Assembly (NCBI GenBank): GCA_052161645.1
Contig: CP197414.1
Direction: 5' to 3' (one strand)
DNA from: Laterigemmans sp052161645
GTDB lineage: Bacteria > Planctomycetota > Planctomycetia > Pirellulales > Pirellulaceae
Length of the DNA: 64,000 nucleotides
Shown: positions 44,097 through 55,340 of the stretch, piece by piece
Layout: the number at the start of each line of letters is the position of its first letter
How positions within the stretch are numbered: position 1 is the stretch's first letter
Notes under the pieces: generated by a model
The model's database searches: none
What the model was told of the DNA's origin: nothing
The model's input: the letters and a program-made list of their open reading frames with translations, nothing else
Made by a program: the position numbers and the translations under genes

Positions 44097-45602
44097 CTAA
44101 GTCTCTAATAAGGGCGTTTCTTGCACCAGCCGCTTGTGTTTCCAGTGCCCTTGCAGGTAGCGGATGATCATGAGCAGCGCGAGCATCCAAATCCAAGCGG
44201 TGATCACATACCACCAGTAGAGCAGTCCGCCGCTGGCTGGCTCGAACAGCAGCCCGACCGCTAGCGCCACGGAGGAGGCCGTTCCAGTCGCGACGAGCAC
44301 ATACCAGGTATCTCCCGCACCGCGCAACACGCCGGCCAGTACCAACTGGATCCCATCGAACAAGATATAAGCGGCCACAAAGCCGAGCAGCCCGACCGCG
44401 GTATCCGTTGCCAAAGTCAATTGCTGGGCAGATGCGGCAGCCGCTTGGCTGGTCGGTTCTCCGCCGGCAACCGCCGTGTGCTCGTAAAAGGACATCACGA
44501 AGTGCGGCGCGGAGACATATAAGATCGCCCAACTCGCGGAGTACACCATGGCTATCAATAGCGTCGTGTGAGCCGCCCGCACGGCAATCCTGGCTCCCGA
44601 TCGCGTCAAGTGCTGGCCGACCACCACCGAAGCGGCGATCGAAACACCGATCAATGGCACAAAGGCGATCATGTTGAAGTTGATGGCCATCGTGGTGGCT
44701 TGCAACGGCATGCTGCCGAGCTGGCCAATTTGCAACACGATCACGGTGAACGCACCCGCTTCGGCCAGATGCTGGAGCCCGGCGGGAAAACCAAAGAACA
44801 ACAAGCGACGTCCCATCGCCCAGTCAACGGTGAATCCTGCGAACAGCTGATACTGCTCACGAAAGCGGGGCCGCAACAAAAGATAGGCGTACGCGACCGC
44901 CTTGAACCAAAAACTGACCACGCTGGCTGCCGCCGCTCCGGCAATACCCATGGCCGGAATCGGACCCCAGCCAAAAATGAGAGGTACGTCGAGCAACAGA
45001 TTCAATATCGCGGCCGCCACGTTGATCCACATCACGGTCATCGTGCGGTGGGTTCCGCTGAAGAACCCACTCAGCGAGGCTTCCAAGACTCCCGCCACCG
45101 AGCCGATCATCAACACGCGAAGATAGACAGTCTCCAATTCGAGCAGTGCTGGGGATTGCCCTGTCCAACGAAACAGTTGAGGAGCGAAATATGCGGCCAG
45201 CATCCAAGCCGGTATCGTGGCAAAACTGAGAAACACCGTCTGCCACAGAAATCGCCCCACTTGGTCCGCGCGGTTGGCGCCGATGTACTGGGCAACAAAT
45301 GCCCCCGACATCGAGGCGATTCCCAGCGGCAAGCAAATCAGCGCCCAAAACAAGTTGCCGGCCGCCATCGCCGCACTCATCGAATCACCGTCGTAGCGCA
45401 ACAATAGCGTCCGGTCGGCAAACAGCACCAGCGACAAACAACCGGAGCTGACCATTAACGGAAAAGCTACGCGAAGGACCTCGCCAATGCCTCCCGGACC
45501 TCGCGGCCACGCGGGTAATTTACGTTCCGCATGCGGGTCGGCGGCGGGCGTGACGGGTGGCGCGAACGGCTGCGGCAGGGACGGAGCGTCGGTGGCGTTC
45601 AA
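44097..45602 (-). CDS. MATE-family multidrug/toxin efflux transporter
   Basis: 501 residues from a TTG at 45602, with an in-frame stop just upstream. Twelve membrane helices in two similar halves; motifs VAFPLMVSSGCLSLVLFADR at the first helix and FGFPAGLQHLAEAGAFTVIV at the start of the second half fit MATE carriers, which export cationic compounds using Na+ or H+. An Ala/Pro-rich N-terminal tail of about 35 residues precedes helix 1. It follows the rhomboid gene by 24 bp in the same direction. The 150 bp to the nucleoside hydrolase gene hold a distant 9-bp inverted repeat and no clear terminator. Confidence 0.9.
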   Translation of the reverse strand: MNATDAPSLPQPFAPPVTPAADPHAERKLPAWPRGPGGIGEVLRVAFPLMVSSGCLSLVLFADRTLLLRYDGDSMSAAMAAGNLFWALICLPLGIASMSGAFVAQYIGANRADQVGRFLWQTVFLSFATIPAWMLAAYFAPQLFRWTGQSPALLELETVYLRVLMIGSVAGVLEASLSGFFSGTHRTMTVMWINVAAAILNLLLDVPLIFGWGPIPAMGIAGAAAASVVSFWFKAVAYAYLLLRPRFREQYQLFAGFTVDWAMGRRLLFFGFPAGLQHLAEAGAFTVIVLQIGQLGSMPLQATTMAINFNMIAFVPLIGVSIAASVVVGQHLTRSGARIAVRAAHTTLLIAMVYSASWAILYVSAPHFVMSFYEHTAVAGGEPTSQAAAASAQQLTLATDTAVGLLGFVAAYILFDGIQLVLAGVLRGAGDTWYVLVATGTASSVALAVGLLFEPASGGLLYWWYVITAWIWMLALLMIIRYLQGHWKHKRLVQETPLLET

Positions 45603-45626
45603 CGAGGTGTCCCAAACTCAAACGTG

Positions 45627-46607
45627 TTAACGGCGAAGAAAATCTAACAACCCCAGGGAGGCAACAGCGCCGGTCGCAATCCCTCCCAGGTGGGCGAGGT
45701 TGGCCACACCTGCGCCGATCGGGCTGCCTGGAATCATCGACAACACGACGAACCCCAACACAAAAGCCACATTGATAGGTGGGACACGAAAAGGAACGGA
45801 AGGTTCGATCATGGGACGCAGCCACAAGAACACGAACAATGCCAGCGCGACCCCAGAAGCGCCAATCACGTTCGCCGACGCGCCGAGAAATTCCGGCCCA
45901 TAGGCTTGCGCTAAATTCCCAATCACACCTCCCAGCAAAAACAACGCGCAGAAAAAGAGGGGGCCAAACAGCACCTCCAGGATTCTGCCGGCGAAGTAGA
46001 CAATCAAGCAATTAAACAGCAGGTGCATCGGCGAACCGTGCAGAAAAATTGGCGTGATCAACCGCCAGACTTGTCCTTCCAAAACATATTTCATCGGCCC
46101 CGCTTCGGGATCGTTGGTGTAGCGCGGAACCAGCGTCAGCGCATTGAAGATCCGAATCGACGTGGGCAATTCATCAAACGACTTAATCGCTCGCGGACCA
46201 CCCCGCATGTTACCAAAGCTGGTCACGATCGAGAGTACGACGCAAGCCGCAATCACGCCCACGGTAAACCGCGCCGGTTTGCTGAAGCCGCCGAAACCGC
46301 CCGGTGACCCCTTGGCTTGGAAGGGTTTATGCAGCTTGGCCCGCTCCCGCAGTTCGCTTAACCGCTCGCGGCGCATCTGCTCCGCCAGTTCCTTAACATC
46401 AAACTTCTCTGCCCCCGGGTTCTCGCGAAATTCTCTCAAGGCCTCGCGGGCTACGGGCAATCGATCTTCGTCGCGGACCCACACATCGAACACTGGCGAA
46501 TCGCCATCGGAGGCAGCTTCGACGTTCGTCGCAATCCCCTGGGTGTATAGGTACTCGGCAAACTTTTCCGCTTGCCCTTTTGTGAGATCTCCGCCAATTC
46601 GTCGCAT
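45627..46607 (-). CDS. Rhomboid-family intramembrane serine protease with N-terminal domain
   Basis: 326 residues from the ATG at 46607 (a GTG at 46625 would overlap nagB). The active-site Ser is in VIGASGVALAL (GxSG, near residue 251) and the catalytic His in GVANLAHLGG; the HGSPMHLLFNCLIVYFAG helix pair is conserved. Six membrane helices follow a soluble N-terminal part (AEKFAEYLYTQGIATNVEAA) like that of GlpG. It cleaves transmembrane proteins in the inner membrane; targets unknown. Close spacing with nagB and MATE suggests a unit. Confidence 0.92.
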   Translation of the reverse strand: MRRIGGDLTKGQAEKFAEYLYTQGIATNVEAASDGDSPVFDVWVRDEDRLPVAREALREFRENPGAEKFDVKELAEQMRRERLSELRERAKLHKPFQAKGSPGGFGGFSKPARFTVGVIAACVVLSIVTSFGNMRGGPRAIKSFDELPTSIRIFNALTLVPRYTNDPEAGPMKYVLEGQVWRLITPIFLHGSPMHLLFNCLIVYFAGRILEVLFGPLFFCALFLLGGVIGNLAQAYGPEFLGASANVIGASGVALALFVFLWLRPMIEPSVPFRVPPINVAFVLGFVVLSMIPGSPIGAGVANLAHLGGIATGAVASLGLLDFLRR

Positions 46608-46611
46608 AAGT

Positions 46612-47400
46612 TTACTCCACGCCACCGCAAAGTTGACGTTGTGCCGCTTCGGCCATTCGATAGTATTCGTGTCGTTGCAGTTGCCCAGCGGCCGCTTCGT
46701 CGAGAATGATGATCACCTGGGAATGCAACTGCAGCGCCGACGCGGTCACCATGGCGGTCACTGGACCTTCGATCGTGGCGGCGACCGCCGCCGCTTTCGC
46801 TTCCCCGGTGGCCACCAGCAGACAGCATCCGGCTCGCAGAATCGACCCCACCCCCATCGTAACGGCAAGGCGAGGCACGGCAGCTGGGTCGCCAAAAAAG
46901 CGGGCGTTGTCGGCAATGGTCTCCGCTGTCAAATGTTTAACCCGCGTCGCGCCGGCCAGTGAAGAACCCGGCTCGTTGAAAGCAATATGACCGTCGCGGC
47001 CGATCCCAAGTAACTGCAAGTCAATTCCGCCGGCGGCCTCAATCGCCGCCTCGTAAGCGGCACAAGCGCCCGCCAGGTCAGCCGCCATGCCATCGGGCAA
47101 ATGGCATCGCTGCGGAGATAAATTCACGTGATCGAACAGCTGTTCGCGCATAAAGCGGTGGTAGCTCTCCGGGTGATCAGGAGCCAGTCCCACGTACTCA
47201 TCCAAGTTAAACGTGGTAACAGCGGCGAAATCGAGCTCCCCGCTCCGGTGCCATTCGATCAATTGCTGGTAACAACCAATCGGCGTTCCCCCGGTGGCCA
47301 GGCCCAACACAATTTGCGGGTTCGCACGCACTCGCTCGGCGATTACCTGGGCTGCCAATTTTGTGGCACTGGCGGGATCAGATTCAATAATGACGCGCAC
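46612..47400 (-). CDS. nagB: Glucosamine-6-phosphate deaminase
   Basis: 262 residues from a GTG at 47400. Signature LLGIGRDGHIAFNEPGSSLA, N-terminal VLGLATGGTPIGCYQQLIEW and TTFNLDEYVGLAPDHPESYH are diagnostic. It converts GlcN6P to Fru6P and ammonia, feeding amino sugars into glycolysis. The rhomboid gene starts a few bases from its stop. nagA is not adjacent. Confidence 0.93.
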   Translation of the reverse strand: MRVIIESDPASATKLAAQVIAERVRANPQIVLGLATGGTPIGCYQQLIEWHRSGELDFAAVTTFNLDEYVGLAPDHPESYHRFMREQLFDHVNLSPQRCHLPDGMAADLAGACAAYEAAIEAAGGIDLQLLGIGRDGHIAFNEPGSSLAGATRVKHLTAETIADNARFFGDPAAVPRLAVTMGVGSILRAGCCLLVATGEAKAAAVAATIEGPVTAMVTASALQLHSQVIIILDEAAAGQLQRHEYYRMAEAAQRQLCGGVE

Positions 47401-47458
47401 GGTGAGATCGGAGGGGTGCCTGGTAGGTTCGAAAGATCAATATTCGCGGTCCGTAGCC

Positions 47459-47517
47459 TACCAAGAGCCCAGTGGACCACCAAGAGCCCAGAAGCTCACC
47501 AGGAGCCCCGAAGCTCA
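47459..47517. repeat. Imperfect tandem repeat upstream of nagB
   Basis: Three imperfect copies of an ACCAAGAGCCCAGAAGCTC-like unit lie between nagB and the DUF58 gene. The 170-bp gap otherwise holds no feature I can support. Confidence 0.6.
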
Positions 47518-47570
47518 ATCTTAGTAGCTGTCACTTGTGATACTCGTGCTCGTGCTCAGCGAAGCGGCGT

Positions 47571-48461
47571 TTAAAAACGAGATTGGCGGTTGATTAAGTA
47601 TTCCGTCAGCGCGCGATCGAATGGCATACTTGTATCAAGTGGCACATAATCGATCCGCATTTGGTTGCAGCGCTGTTGATAAGCTTCACGAAAGGCAGCT
47701 AGCTCCCGCAGATATTCGCCGCGAAAACCGCTGGCATCGACTGGCACCCGCTGACCACTTTCGGGATCCTCAAACTCCACCGGGCCGTCAAAGGGAAAAT
47801 TGACTTCGGCCTCGTCGAGCACGTGAAAGAGGATCACATCGTGGCCGGAGTGGCGCAGCCGCGCGAGCGCTGCGTAAGTTGGTTCTGGATCGCCGAGCAG
47901 ATCCGAGAAAAGCATTACCAGGGCGCGTTGTTTTAGCATCGCGGCGACGGCCGTTAAGCAGCCCGCCAAATCGGTCTGGCCACTCGGTTTCAGGCGGGCG
48001 AGCTGAGCCAAACAGTCTGCCGAATGACCGCGGCGAGATCTGGCAGGCAATTGGGCCCGCACTTTTTCGCCAAAGGTCAACAAACCGACCGGGTCTTGCT
48101 GCAGCGTCATCAAATAGCAGAGCGAAGCCGCCAAACAGACCGAATACTCAAACTTTGTCAATTCTTGCCGGTGGGTGTAGCCCATCGACTCCGAAAGGTC
48201 CATCACCAAGTAACCGGTGAGGTTTGTTTCGGCCTCGTAGCGTTTGACGTAATACTTGTCGGTTTTGGCGTAGGCCAGCCAGTCGATCGTCTTGGGGTCG
48301 TCACCTTGGTGATATCGTCGATGTTCGCTGAACTGGACCGAAAACCCGTGGTAGGGGCTGGCATGCAGCCCCTGGAGAAAACCTCGCACCACCATCTTCG
48401 CCCGCAAATCAAGTCGTTTGATCTGATTGATGACTTGCGGGGAGAGCGGCGAAGCGGACAA
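47571..48461 (-). CDS. DUF58 domain protein (vWA-like)
   Basis: 296 residues from a TTG at 48461. The DUF58 core motif FSEHRRYHQGDDPKTIDWLA with YVKRYEAETN is followed by a von Willebrand A-like metal site (MDLSESM). DUF58 proteins often sit with MoxR ATPases and other vWA genes; none is adjacent here. It is a cytosolic or membrane-associated protein of unknown biochemical role. It lies 23 bp after the clan-CD peptidase gene and may be cotranscribed with it. Confidence 0.88.
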   Translation of the reverse strand: MSASPLSPQVINQIKRLDLRAKMVVRGFLQGLHASPYHGFSVQFSEHRRYHQGDDPKTIDWLAYAKTDKYYVKRYEAETNLTGYLVMDLSESMGYTHRQELTKFEYSVCLAASLCYLMTLQQDPVGLLTFGEKVRAQLPARSRRGHSADCLAQLARLKPSGQTDLAGCLTAVAAMLKQRALVMLFSDLLGDPEPTYAALARLRHSGHDVILFHVLDEAEVNFPFDGPVEFEDPESGQRVPVDASGFRGEYLRELAAFREAYQQRCNQMRIDYVPLDTSMPFDRALTEYLINRQSRF

Positions 48462-48484
48462 GAGGGGACCTTTTGGTTAGGCTC

Positions 48485-50089
48485 TTACAAATTGGTGCGT
48501 TCCAAAGCTAACATCTGCTGATAACGCTGCACCACCGCGGGGTCAGCAAAAATGGGCAAATTATTCGCCAGCGCAATGGACTCGACAGATTGTAGCAAGC
48601 GTTTCAGCTGGACTTGTTCCAGCTCCGAGCGATTCGATTCGGCTTTTCGCTCCGTTTGATCCGCAAATCGCTCGGCAAAGTCCTTAAACAGTTCCCAGTT
48701 GGGGATTTCTTGCTCCAAATCGTCGAGGCTCAATCCCACCCCGGCCAACTCTTGCAGTTTTTCCACTTTTTCAATTTCAGGCCAATGCTCGACAATGGCG
48801 TCCCGCAATTCTCCTTCGAGTTCTCGGAACCGCCGGCGATCGGCTCCGCCACGGCGACGATTCAGCCGCCGCTCGCGTTGCGATCTCTTCAATTGTTGTT
48901 CAATTTCGGCGACCGGGGTGTCCAACGACAGGCCGAGTTGAGTTGCCAAACCGCGGACGATTTCAGCGTTGACGAAGTCGGCTATGGCCACCAAATCGCC
49001 GAGCGAACCGCTGGCCGTAACCAGTTCGACCGCTGCGAATTCGGCCGCTGCGGGAGCTGCCGCGACATTATTCTCGTCGTTTGCGTCCGTCGCTTCAGCG
49101 TCTTTCCCATCCGCTTGCTGCGATTCGTCTTTATTCGGTTTCGTGCGACTGAAGGATCTCAGCAGGGCATCGCTACAGCGAAGCGGAATATCGATCGTCT
49201 CACCAACCAAGACGGCGTAGATGTGCGCTTCGGCGAAGGAGACTTGGCCATCGCCATCCCGGTCGACATCGACGATCGGTTGGCCGTTGCGCGATTGACC
49301 GCAAATTGCACCCCAGAAATAGCTACTGTATTCGCGATCGTTGGAGATATCGGGCCGACATCCGGCTGCGGGTAGATTGTGCTGTTGAGCGAAAAAGCCG
49401 CACCGCAGCCCGGCAGCCAACCCCCGCTCTTCTTTTCCGCCGGAGAAAATGGTGTGGGCGTAGCCACCGCAGTAGCACTGGGCCATCACCATGATTACCG
49501 GCACATCTTGGGGCACTTCGTCGAGCCAGTCGGCGAATTCCGAAGCACGAATGGAACTCCGATTCCAGCAATGAATTTTGGTGTCAAAATCGTTTTTGGT
49601 TTTGGCTGGGCCGCCATGCGCTGTCACGTAGACAAAAAAACGATCGTCACTGGTCAGCGACTTGACGACCTCTTCAAAACCGAGGCGAATTTCATCGGGC
49701 TGGTTGCTGCCGGCAATGTTGGGAATGTCGTGATCACGATATTCGACCTGATCGAACTTCCAGTCAAATAGCGAGCCGAGTAACGATCGCACAACGGTTT
49801 CACCGCCGGGGTGCGAGGCTGTCTGCACGTCGGCTTCGGGGTCACTGCCGTCGGCAAAAAAAATCCGATGTTCGAAAGGTTTGTCCCCCTCGCGAGACTC
49901 GACCAGCGAATGGAAAAATAGCACATTCGCTTCCATCGAGGCTTGGTTGCCGTGCGGCGCATACCCGCCACCAATCGTCAAAAAATAGTCTTTGGCCTCA
50001 GCGGTGGACATTTGCCACCCGACAAAGCTAGCCAGCAATACGAAACTGCCGGCGATGCGAGAAACCGTTATTTTATGCACGGAAGACAT
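48485..50089 (-). CDS. Secreted clan-CD (caspase/legumain-like) cysteine peptidase with an EF-hand
   Basis: 534 residues. The signal peptide is at 8-32 (ending MSTAEA). The His of the dyad is at 158 (FVYVTAHGGP) and the Cys at 205 (VIMVMAQCYCGGY), the order and strand context of clan CD (C13/C14). A perfect EF-hand loop at 276-287 (DRDGDGQVSFAE) follows the catalytic half. The C-terminal 200 residues are charged helix (about 340-534) with Arg-rich and Asp/Glu-rich segments, likely a coiled coil. Calcium dependence is suggested. The substrate is unknown. It could be involved in processing envelope proteins. Confidence 0.8.
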   Translation of the reverse strand: MSSVHKITVSRIAGSFVLLASFVGWQMSTAEAKDYFLTIGGGYAPHGNQASMEANVLFFHSLVESREGDKPFEHRIFFADGSDPEADVQTASHPGGETVVRSLLGSLFDWKFDQVEYRDHDIPNIAGSNQPDEIRLGFEEVVKSLTSDDRFFVYVTAHGGPAKTKNDFDTKIHCWNRSSIRASEFADWLDEVPQDVPVIMVMAQCYCGGYAHTIFSGGKEERGLAAGLRCGFFAQQHNLPAAGCRPDISNDREYSSYFWGAICGQSRNGQPIVDVDRDGDGQVSFAEAHIYAVLVGETIDIPLRCSDALLRSFSRTKPNKDESQQADGKDAEATDANDENNVAAAPAAAEFAAVELVTASGSLGDLVAIADFVNAEIVRGLATQLGLSLDTPVAEIEQQLKRSQRERRLNRRRGGADRRRFRELEGELRDAIVEHWPEIEKVEKLQELAGVGLSLDDLEQEIPNWELFKDFAERFADQTERKAESNRSELEQVQLKRLLQSVESIALANNLPIFADPAVVQRYQQMLALERTNL

Positions 50090-50321
50090 TCCGAGGCCTC
50101 TTGAGAAACGGGCGATGGAAAGTAAGCTCAGGGGCGCTGCGGCGGTCCAAGCTTGTCAGCACCACAATTTGAGGTTTTGACGGGACCGCAACTCAGTATA
50201 CGCGCTGGGAAATTGCGAAGAGAGTTTTTTCCGGTTCGAGATCGGCTATTCTATGCGGGACGGCGGTACCGTTTGATTTTATTGTTAGGCTTTCACTTAC
50301 TCTTGCGATTGGGATTTGCAG

Positions 50322-51764
<1,443 letters not shown>

Positions 51765-51869
51765 TCATTTTGCTGGTAAATGGTTGCCTTTGGCCGCGAA
51801 TCGAACGAAGATCAGTGAGCAATGCTCACTGATTATTTGCCACAGCACTCAATACACCAGCCTAGAGTC

Positions 51870-54800
51870 ATGATGCACCGCTCCGCCATGCTATTTTGTT
51901 TGCTGCTGCTCAGTCCGTCTTGGGGTCTCGCTGAAGAACCAATACGGATGGTCAGCGACCCCAATCTATCTCCCGATGGTTCGCAAATTGCCTTCACTTG
52001 GCGGAGTGATGTGTGGGTTGCTGACTCCTCCGGCGGAACAGCTCGCAGGCTGACGACCGACCCCGGAAATGATCGACAGCCACATTTTTCACCTGATGGC
52101 GAGACGGTCGCTTTTGTTAGCAATCGCACAGGCTCAAATCAAATCTATCTCGTTCCCGCAACCGGCGGGACGCCTCGCCAAGTCACCTTCCACAGCGAAG
52201 GCTATTCAATTCATGACTGGTTCCCCGACGGCAAGTACCTATTGGCCAGCGGATCACGGGACCATTTTTGGCGAGGTGCCGAGCGGTTGCTGAAGGTCAA
52301 CGTCGAGCAACGACGCGCCGATGTCGTGTTGGCTAATGCCACAGTCGCCGGAGCGTCAATCGATCGTGAGGGTAACCGCGTGCTCTTGGTTCGCGAAGGA
52401 GAACGTTGGTGGCGAAAAGGTTACAAAGGTGAACGCGCCGCTCAAATCTGGATGCTCGATCTCGAATCGGCCGAGTTCACTGAATTATTGCACGAAGGGA
52501 TTGGTTGCCGTTGGCCGCTGTGGAACCGCAACGGCAAGTCCTTCTTCTTTACCAAAGGGGACAGCCACGGGTTCGATCTGTGGCGTTACCGTCTCCCCGG
52601 TTCGTCCGAAGAAGTAGGTGTGCAGACGCGAATCACCGGTTTTGAGGATGACTCAATCGTCTTCCCCGCGATCGCGCGGAACAAAAATTTAATCGTCTTT
52701 CGACACCTCTTTGATCTCTATCGCTTCCAGCCTGGCAAAGACGAAACTCCCAAGAAAATTGAGTTCACCTATGCCGGCGATCCCAATGTCGATCCAGACG
52801 AATTGCGTCGCACGCTCGACGAAGCGGATGAAGTCGCTTTTACCGAAGACGGCTTGGAAATGATCGTCGCCGCCGGTGGTGATCTCTGGGCCATGGACAC
52901 AGAATTGCAAGAACCAGTCCGGCTCACCGAAACCGGCTCTTTTGAATCCTCTCCAGTATTTGGGCCTGACAATCAAGCCGTGTACACGGTTGCCAAGCGT
53001 GATGGCCAAGTCGATATCTGGAAAGTCGAGAAATTGGACGAAGCCGCTTACTGGTGGCAACCGGGCGATTATCGCTGGACTCAGATCACCGACGACCCCA
53101 ACGTCGAATCCGATCTGCGGATCTCACCACAAGGAGACCACCTCTACTACGTCCGTGATTTGGGCAGCTTACATCGTCGCACGATCGACAGCGACGAAGT
53201 GCCGATCCAGTTGACCAACGCCTTCTCGGCACCCGACTACGACGTTTCTCCGTGTGGCCAATGGGTCGCCTACGCGGAAACGGATGACGATTTCAACAGC
53301 GAAATCTGGATTCGCCGATCAGATGGTTCCGCGGAACCGCACAACATTTCTCAACACCCCGATGATGATCGCAGTCCGCGATTCTCACCGGACGGAAAAC
53401 TATTGGCTTTTACCGCCCGGCGCATCGATACCGAAGTCGATATTCACTACGTGTGGCTGCAAGACGAAGAATCGCAACGCACGCGTCGCCAGCGGAAGCT
53501 GGATGAAGCTTTGCAGAAAATGCAAAAGAATCGCAAGGAAAAAGCCAGCAAGGACCAACCGGTTTCCGATGCACCCACGGGCGATGAACCAGCGAGTGGC
53601 GACGACGCAGAGGTCCAAGCCGATACCGCCGACGGCGAACAAGCGGACAAGGAGCAGCAGCCCGAAGCGACGCAAATCGATTTCGAAAATATTACCGAAC
53701 GGATCGAGCGGATTTCCATCCGCAACGCCTTTGAGGGCGGGTTATTTTGGTCTCCCGAGGGCGACAAACTGGCATTCTTCACCGAGATCGACGGGGAACG
53801 CGGAACATACACCGTGACCTTTCCCGCGGAGCTGACTCCGAAACGCTTGACTTCGGAGCGAATTTCCAACCCCCGCTGGACCAAAGCCGCCAAGGGGATC
53901 CTGGGAATCGTTTCCAACTCGCCTGTGCATGTCGATCCCAACGGTAAGGTCAACCGCTATAGTTTTTCCGCACCGCAAGTTTTGTCGCGAAGCGAGCGTT
54001 TCCGCGATGGCTTTGAAGTCGCTTGGATGGTGATGCGAGATCGCTGGTACGACCCGCGTCACGCCAACCGCAACTGGGCGGAAGTGCGACGCAAGTTCAT
54101 TGAAATGTCAGCGGCGGCCGGCGATGAGTCGACGTTTGCCGAGGTGGTGCAGCTGATGCTGGGCGAGCTAAATGGTTCCCATAATGGCTTTTCCCCGCGC
54201 CGCTCGGGCTCATCCTCGCGGCTGGAATGGACTGATACCACGGCCCATTTGGGAGTCCGATTTGATGGTGATTTCGCCGGCCCCGGACTGCTGGTCCGCG
54301 ATGTCTTGATGAATGGTCCAGCCGATCGCGTCGATAGCTCCTTGCAGGCGGGAGATGTGATTACTCGCATTGACGGCGTGGCCGTCGATCCCGCCATGGA
54401 CCTGACTCTGGTGCTCAACGGTCGTCTCGATCGTGACATCAAACTGGATGTGCAGCGAAAGCGAGAAGCGGCAGCTGACGTCGAGGAAATCCAAGTGACA
54501 ATCCGGCCTATTTCTTTCGGGGCCGCGCGGGGGCTGCTGTACGAACACTGGCTGGAGCACAATCGCCAAATGGTCGCCGATTTGAGCGACGATCGATTCG
54601 GCTATCTGCACATCCGAGGTATGAATATGCCCAGCTTTTATGAGTTCGAGCGACAGCTCTATCGCGTCGGTTACGGTCGCGAAGCATTGGTGATCGATGT
54701 TCGTGATAACGGGGGTGGATCGACCACCGATCTGTTGCTGACCGCGCTCACTCAGCCCCGCCACGCCATCACCGTTCCCCGTGGCGGTGGCCCCGGATAT

Positions 54801-55217
54801 CCGCAAAGCCGCATGGTTTACGCCGTTTGGCAAAAACCGATTGTCGTCCTCTGCAATCAAAACAGTTACAGCAATGCCGAAATTTTCTCCCACGCCATCA
54901 AGCAGCTCGGCCGTGGAAAACTGGTCGGCGTGCAAACTGCCGGCGGTGTGATCAGCACCGGTAGCGTTGGCATCACCGATCTGGGAACCATGCGAATGCC
55001 ATTCCGTGGCTGGTTTGTGGCCGACACGGGACTCGACATGGAGCTCAACGGCGCCTTGCCTGATCACGTTGTCTGGCCGCTGCCTGGGGAACTGCCGGCC
55101 GGTGAAGATCGCCAGCTAGCCAAAGCCGTGGAGGTGCTGACTGCGGAGATTGCTGAAAACCCAGCGAAGACTCCGCAACTAATTTACGCCAGCGAGGCAG
55201 AAGCTGATCAGGAGTAA
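51870..55217 (+). CDS. Tricorn-like S41 protease with beta-propeller
   Basis: 1,115 residues from the ATG at 51870 (a start 16 codons upstream gives no better signal). After a signal peptide, WD40/TolB-like blades run over about residues 25-540 (VSDPNLSPDGSQIAFTWRSD; DRSPRFSPDGKLLAFTARR). A Lys/Glu-rich coil follows (about 545-600), then the C1 core, a PDZ domain (LGVRFDGDFAGPGLLVRDVL) and an S41 peptidase domain. The nucleophile Ser is in NQNSYSNAEIFSHA (near 1001); VIDVRDNGGGSTTD is also diagnostic. It degrades peptides in the periplasm or outside the cell. Confidence 0.92.
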   Translation: MMHRSAMLFCLLLLSPSWGLAEEPIRMVSDPNLSPDGSQIAFTWRSDVWVADSSGGTARRLTTDPGNDRQPHFSPDGETVAFVSNRTGSNQIYLVPATGGTPRQVTFHSEGYSIHDWFPDGKYLLASGSRDHFWRGAERLLKVNVEQRRADVVLANATVAGASIDREGNRVLLVREGERWWRKGYKGERAAQIWMLDLESAEFTELLHEGIGCRWPLWNRNGKSFFFTKGDSHGFDLWRYRLPGSSEEVGVQTRITGFEDDSIVFPAIARNKNLIVFRHLFDLYRFQPGKDETPKKIEFTYAGDPNVDPDELRRTLDEADEVAFTEDGLEMIVAAGGDLWAMDTELQEPVRLTETGSFESSPVFGPDNQAVYTVAKRDGQVDIWKVEKLDEAAYWWQPGDYRWTQITDDPNVESDLRISPQGDHLYYVRDLGSLHRRTIDSDEVPIQLTNAFSAPDYDVSPCGQWVAYAETDDDFNSEIWIRRSDGSAEPHNISQHPDDDRSPRFSPDGKLLAFTARRIDTEVDIHYVWLQDEESQRTRRQRKLDEALQKMQKNRKEKASKDQPVSDAPTGDEPASGDDAEVQADTADGEQADKEQQPEATQIDFENITERIERISIRNAFEGGLFWSPEGDKLAFFTEIDGERGTYTVTFPAELTPKRLTSERISNPRWTKAAKGILGIVSNSPVHVDPNGKVNRYSFSAPQVLSRSERFRDGFEVAWMVMRDRWYDPRHANRNWAEVRRKFIEMSAAAGDESTFAEVVQLMLGELNGSHNGFSPRRSGSSSRLEWTDTTAHLGVRFDGDFAGPGLLVRDVLMNGPADRVDSSLQAGDVITRIDGVAVDPAMDLTLVLNGRLDRDIKLDVQRKREAAADVEEIQVTIRPISFGAARGLLYEHWLEHNRQMVADLSDDRFGYLHIRGMNMPSFYEFERQLYRVGYGREALVIDVRDNGGGSTTDLLLTALTQPRHAITVPRGGGPGYPQSRMVYAVWQKPIVVLCNQNSYSNAEIFSHAIKQLGRGKLVGVQTAGGVISTGSVGITDLGTMRMPFRGWFVADTGLDMELNGALPDHVVWPLPGELPAGEDRQLAKAVEVLTAEIAENPAKTPQLIYASEAEADQE

Positions 55218-55259
55218 ACCTTGTTTTCCCCAGCCCCCGCCAACATCGTCGATTTAACT

Positions 55260-55297
55260 GCCCCCCTCCGAATTGCTCGGGAGCTTGGGGCTTTTTT
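55260..55297 (+). terminator. Rho-independent terminator after the tricorn-like gene
   Basis: GCCCC/GGGGC outer stem with an inner CTCC/GGAG pairing and a T run (TTTTTT) 43 bp after the stop. It argues against the long frame that starts at 55221 for the next gene. Confidence 0.75.
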
Positions 55298-55340
55298 AGC
55301 TCGTCGGCGAAGCTGCCCCGGCGTGCTGCCGCCAACGACG

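Noticed and set aside
44568..45407. 279-codon plus-strand frame opposite the MATE gene
   Set aside because: Antisense to a typical MATE sequence; polar, no domain.
48614..49375. 253-codon plus-strand frame opposite the clan-CD peptidase gene
   Set aside because: Antisense shadow; the minus strand has the signal peptide, catalytic motifs and EF-hand.
55221..55340. Longer start for the PEP-CTERM protein
   Set aside because: The segment contains a rho-independent terminator for the previous gene and gives no better signal peptide.
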